Positions 6,158 to 6,755 of a stretch of DNA of 6,755 bases are shown here, piece after piece. The notes beneath the pieces are model-generated. The model did no database searches and was not told the DNA's origin. It saw only the letters and a list, made by a program, of their open reading frames with translations. Position 1 is the first letter of the stretch. Each line of letters starts with the position of its first letter. A program made the translations under genes and the position numbers. This DNA comes from an uncultured Collinsella sp. (GTDB lineage Bacteria > Actinomycetota > Coriobacteriia > Coriobacteriales > Coriobacteriaceae): assembly GCA_900754385.1 (NCBI GenBank), contig CAAECP010000038.1, positions 1-6,755 of the forward strand, read 5' to 3'.

Positions 6158-6755
6158 TCAAGATTAAGTCTGCAACGCAAATCGAGCAGATGAAGAAGGC
6201 AGGAGCGCTATCTAAGATGGCGCTCCGCCACGTTGGAGCCATGGTGCGCCCCGGCGTTTCGACTTTTGAGCTCGATCAGCTCGCGGAGCAGATTATCCGC
6301 ATGCATGGCGGCACCCCGGCCTTTAAGGGCTACGGCGGGTTCCCGGGGACCATTTGCGCATCGATCAACGATGCCGTGGTCCACGGTATTCCCAACCCCG
6401 ACATGATCCTGCGCGATGGCGATATCATCTCCATCGATACGGGAGCCGTTGTCGACGGTTGGGTCGGCGATAACGCTTGGACGTTTTTCGTCGGCACCCC
6501 CACGCCTGAAGCCAAGGCTTTGTGCGAGGTCACGCGCGATTGCCTTAAGGCTGCCATCGAGCAGGCTGTTCCCGGTAACCATATCGGGGACATCGGCTAT
6601 GCCGTTCAGTCCCTCGCTGAGTCTCACGGTTACGGCGTGCTTCGTGATTATGTGGGCCATGGCATTGGCCGCGTGATGCACGAGGACCCCAACGTTCCTA
6701 ACTATGGAAAGAAGGGGAGGGGCGTTCGCCTCCAGGCCGGCATGGTCATTGCCAT
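6154..6755 (+). CDS. map: Methionine aminopeptidase type I (3' partial)
   Basis: The frame is open from ATG 6154 to the window edge, giving 200 residues of a protein usually about 250-260 long. The enzyme removes the initiator methionine from new proteins in the cytoplasm using a two-metal centre. Visible active-site residues are H77 (in NDAVVHGIP), metal ligands D95 (SIDTGA) and D106 (GWVGDNAWTF), metal ligand H169 (VGHGIG), and H176 (VMHEDPNVPNY). The two glutamate ligands expected further on lie beyond the window. There is no N-terminal zinc-finger or other extension, as expected of the type Ia form. The start overlaps the adk stop as ATGA, with GAGG at 6140-6143 inside adk, so it is probably coupled to adk. 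infA often follows map in this operon but cannot be seen here. Confidence 0.96.
   Translation, partial: MIKIKSATQIEQMKKAGALSKMALRHVGAMVRPGVSTFELDQLAEQIIRMHGGTPAFKGYGGFPGTICASINDAVVHGIPNPDMILRDGDIISIDTGAVVDGWVGDNAWTFFVGTPTPEAKALCEVTRDCLKAAIEQAVPGNHIGDIGYAVQSLAESHGYGVLRDYVGHGIGRVMHEDPNVPNYGKKGRGVRLQAGMVIA

Overview
The window is a stretch of bacterial core chromosome carrying the spc ribosomal-protein operon. It suggests a Coriobacteriia actinobacterium, most likely Collinsella or a close relative. The grounds are a G+C-rich sequence with strong C/G third-position bias, the zinc-binding short form of S14, GTG starts on three genes, actinobacterial-looking L15 and SecY, and a zinc-type adenylate kinase. 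The genus is an inference from general resemblance and was not tested by any search.

Layout, all on the + strand: (1) 1-389, the 3' end of an XdhC-family gene. (2) 390-700, a 311-bp non-coding gap holding a long perfect-core hairpin with a T-run (terminator and/or dispersed repeat), a plausible sigma-70-type promoter at 535-563, and a structured leader in front of rplE. (3) 701-4232, eight ribosomal protein genes in the order rplE-rpsN-rpsH-rplF-rplR-rpsE-rpmD-rplO. (4) 4226-6755, secY, adk and the 5' part of map, overlapping or closely spaced. From rplE on, the order is the standard bacterial spc order. The usual upstream partners rplN-rplX are not directly upstream; an unrelated XdhC gene occupies that place.

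The operon joins production of 50S proteins (L5, L6, L18, L30, L15) and 30S proteins (S14, S8, S5) with the protein-export channel SecY, adenylate kinase for nucleotide balance, and methionine aminopeptidase, which trims new proteins. The second half is tightly packed: the rpsE, rpmD and rplO Shine-Dalgarno sites touch or lie inside the preceding gene, secY overlaps rplO by 7 nt, and map overlaps adk by 4 nt (ATGA). The first half is looser: rpsN sits between two spacers of 79 and 119 bp, each with a stable hairpin, and rplF-rplR has another.

I do not see a new multi-gene system here. The points worth a second look are the break in gene order ahead of rplE, the structured rplE leader, the 67-nt hairpin after the XdhC gene, the paired hairpins around rpsN, and a shortened zinc LID in adenylate kinase.
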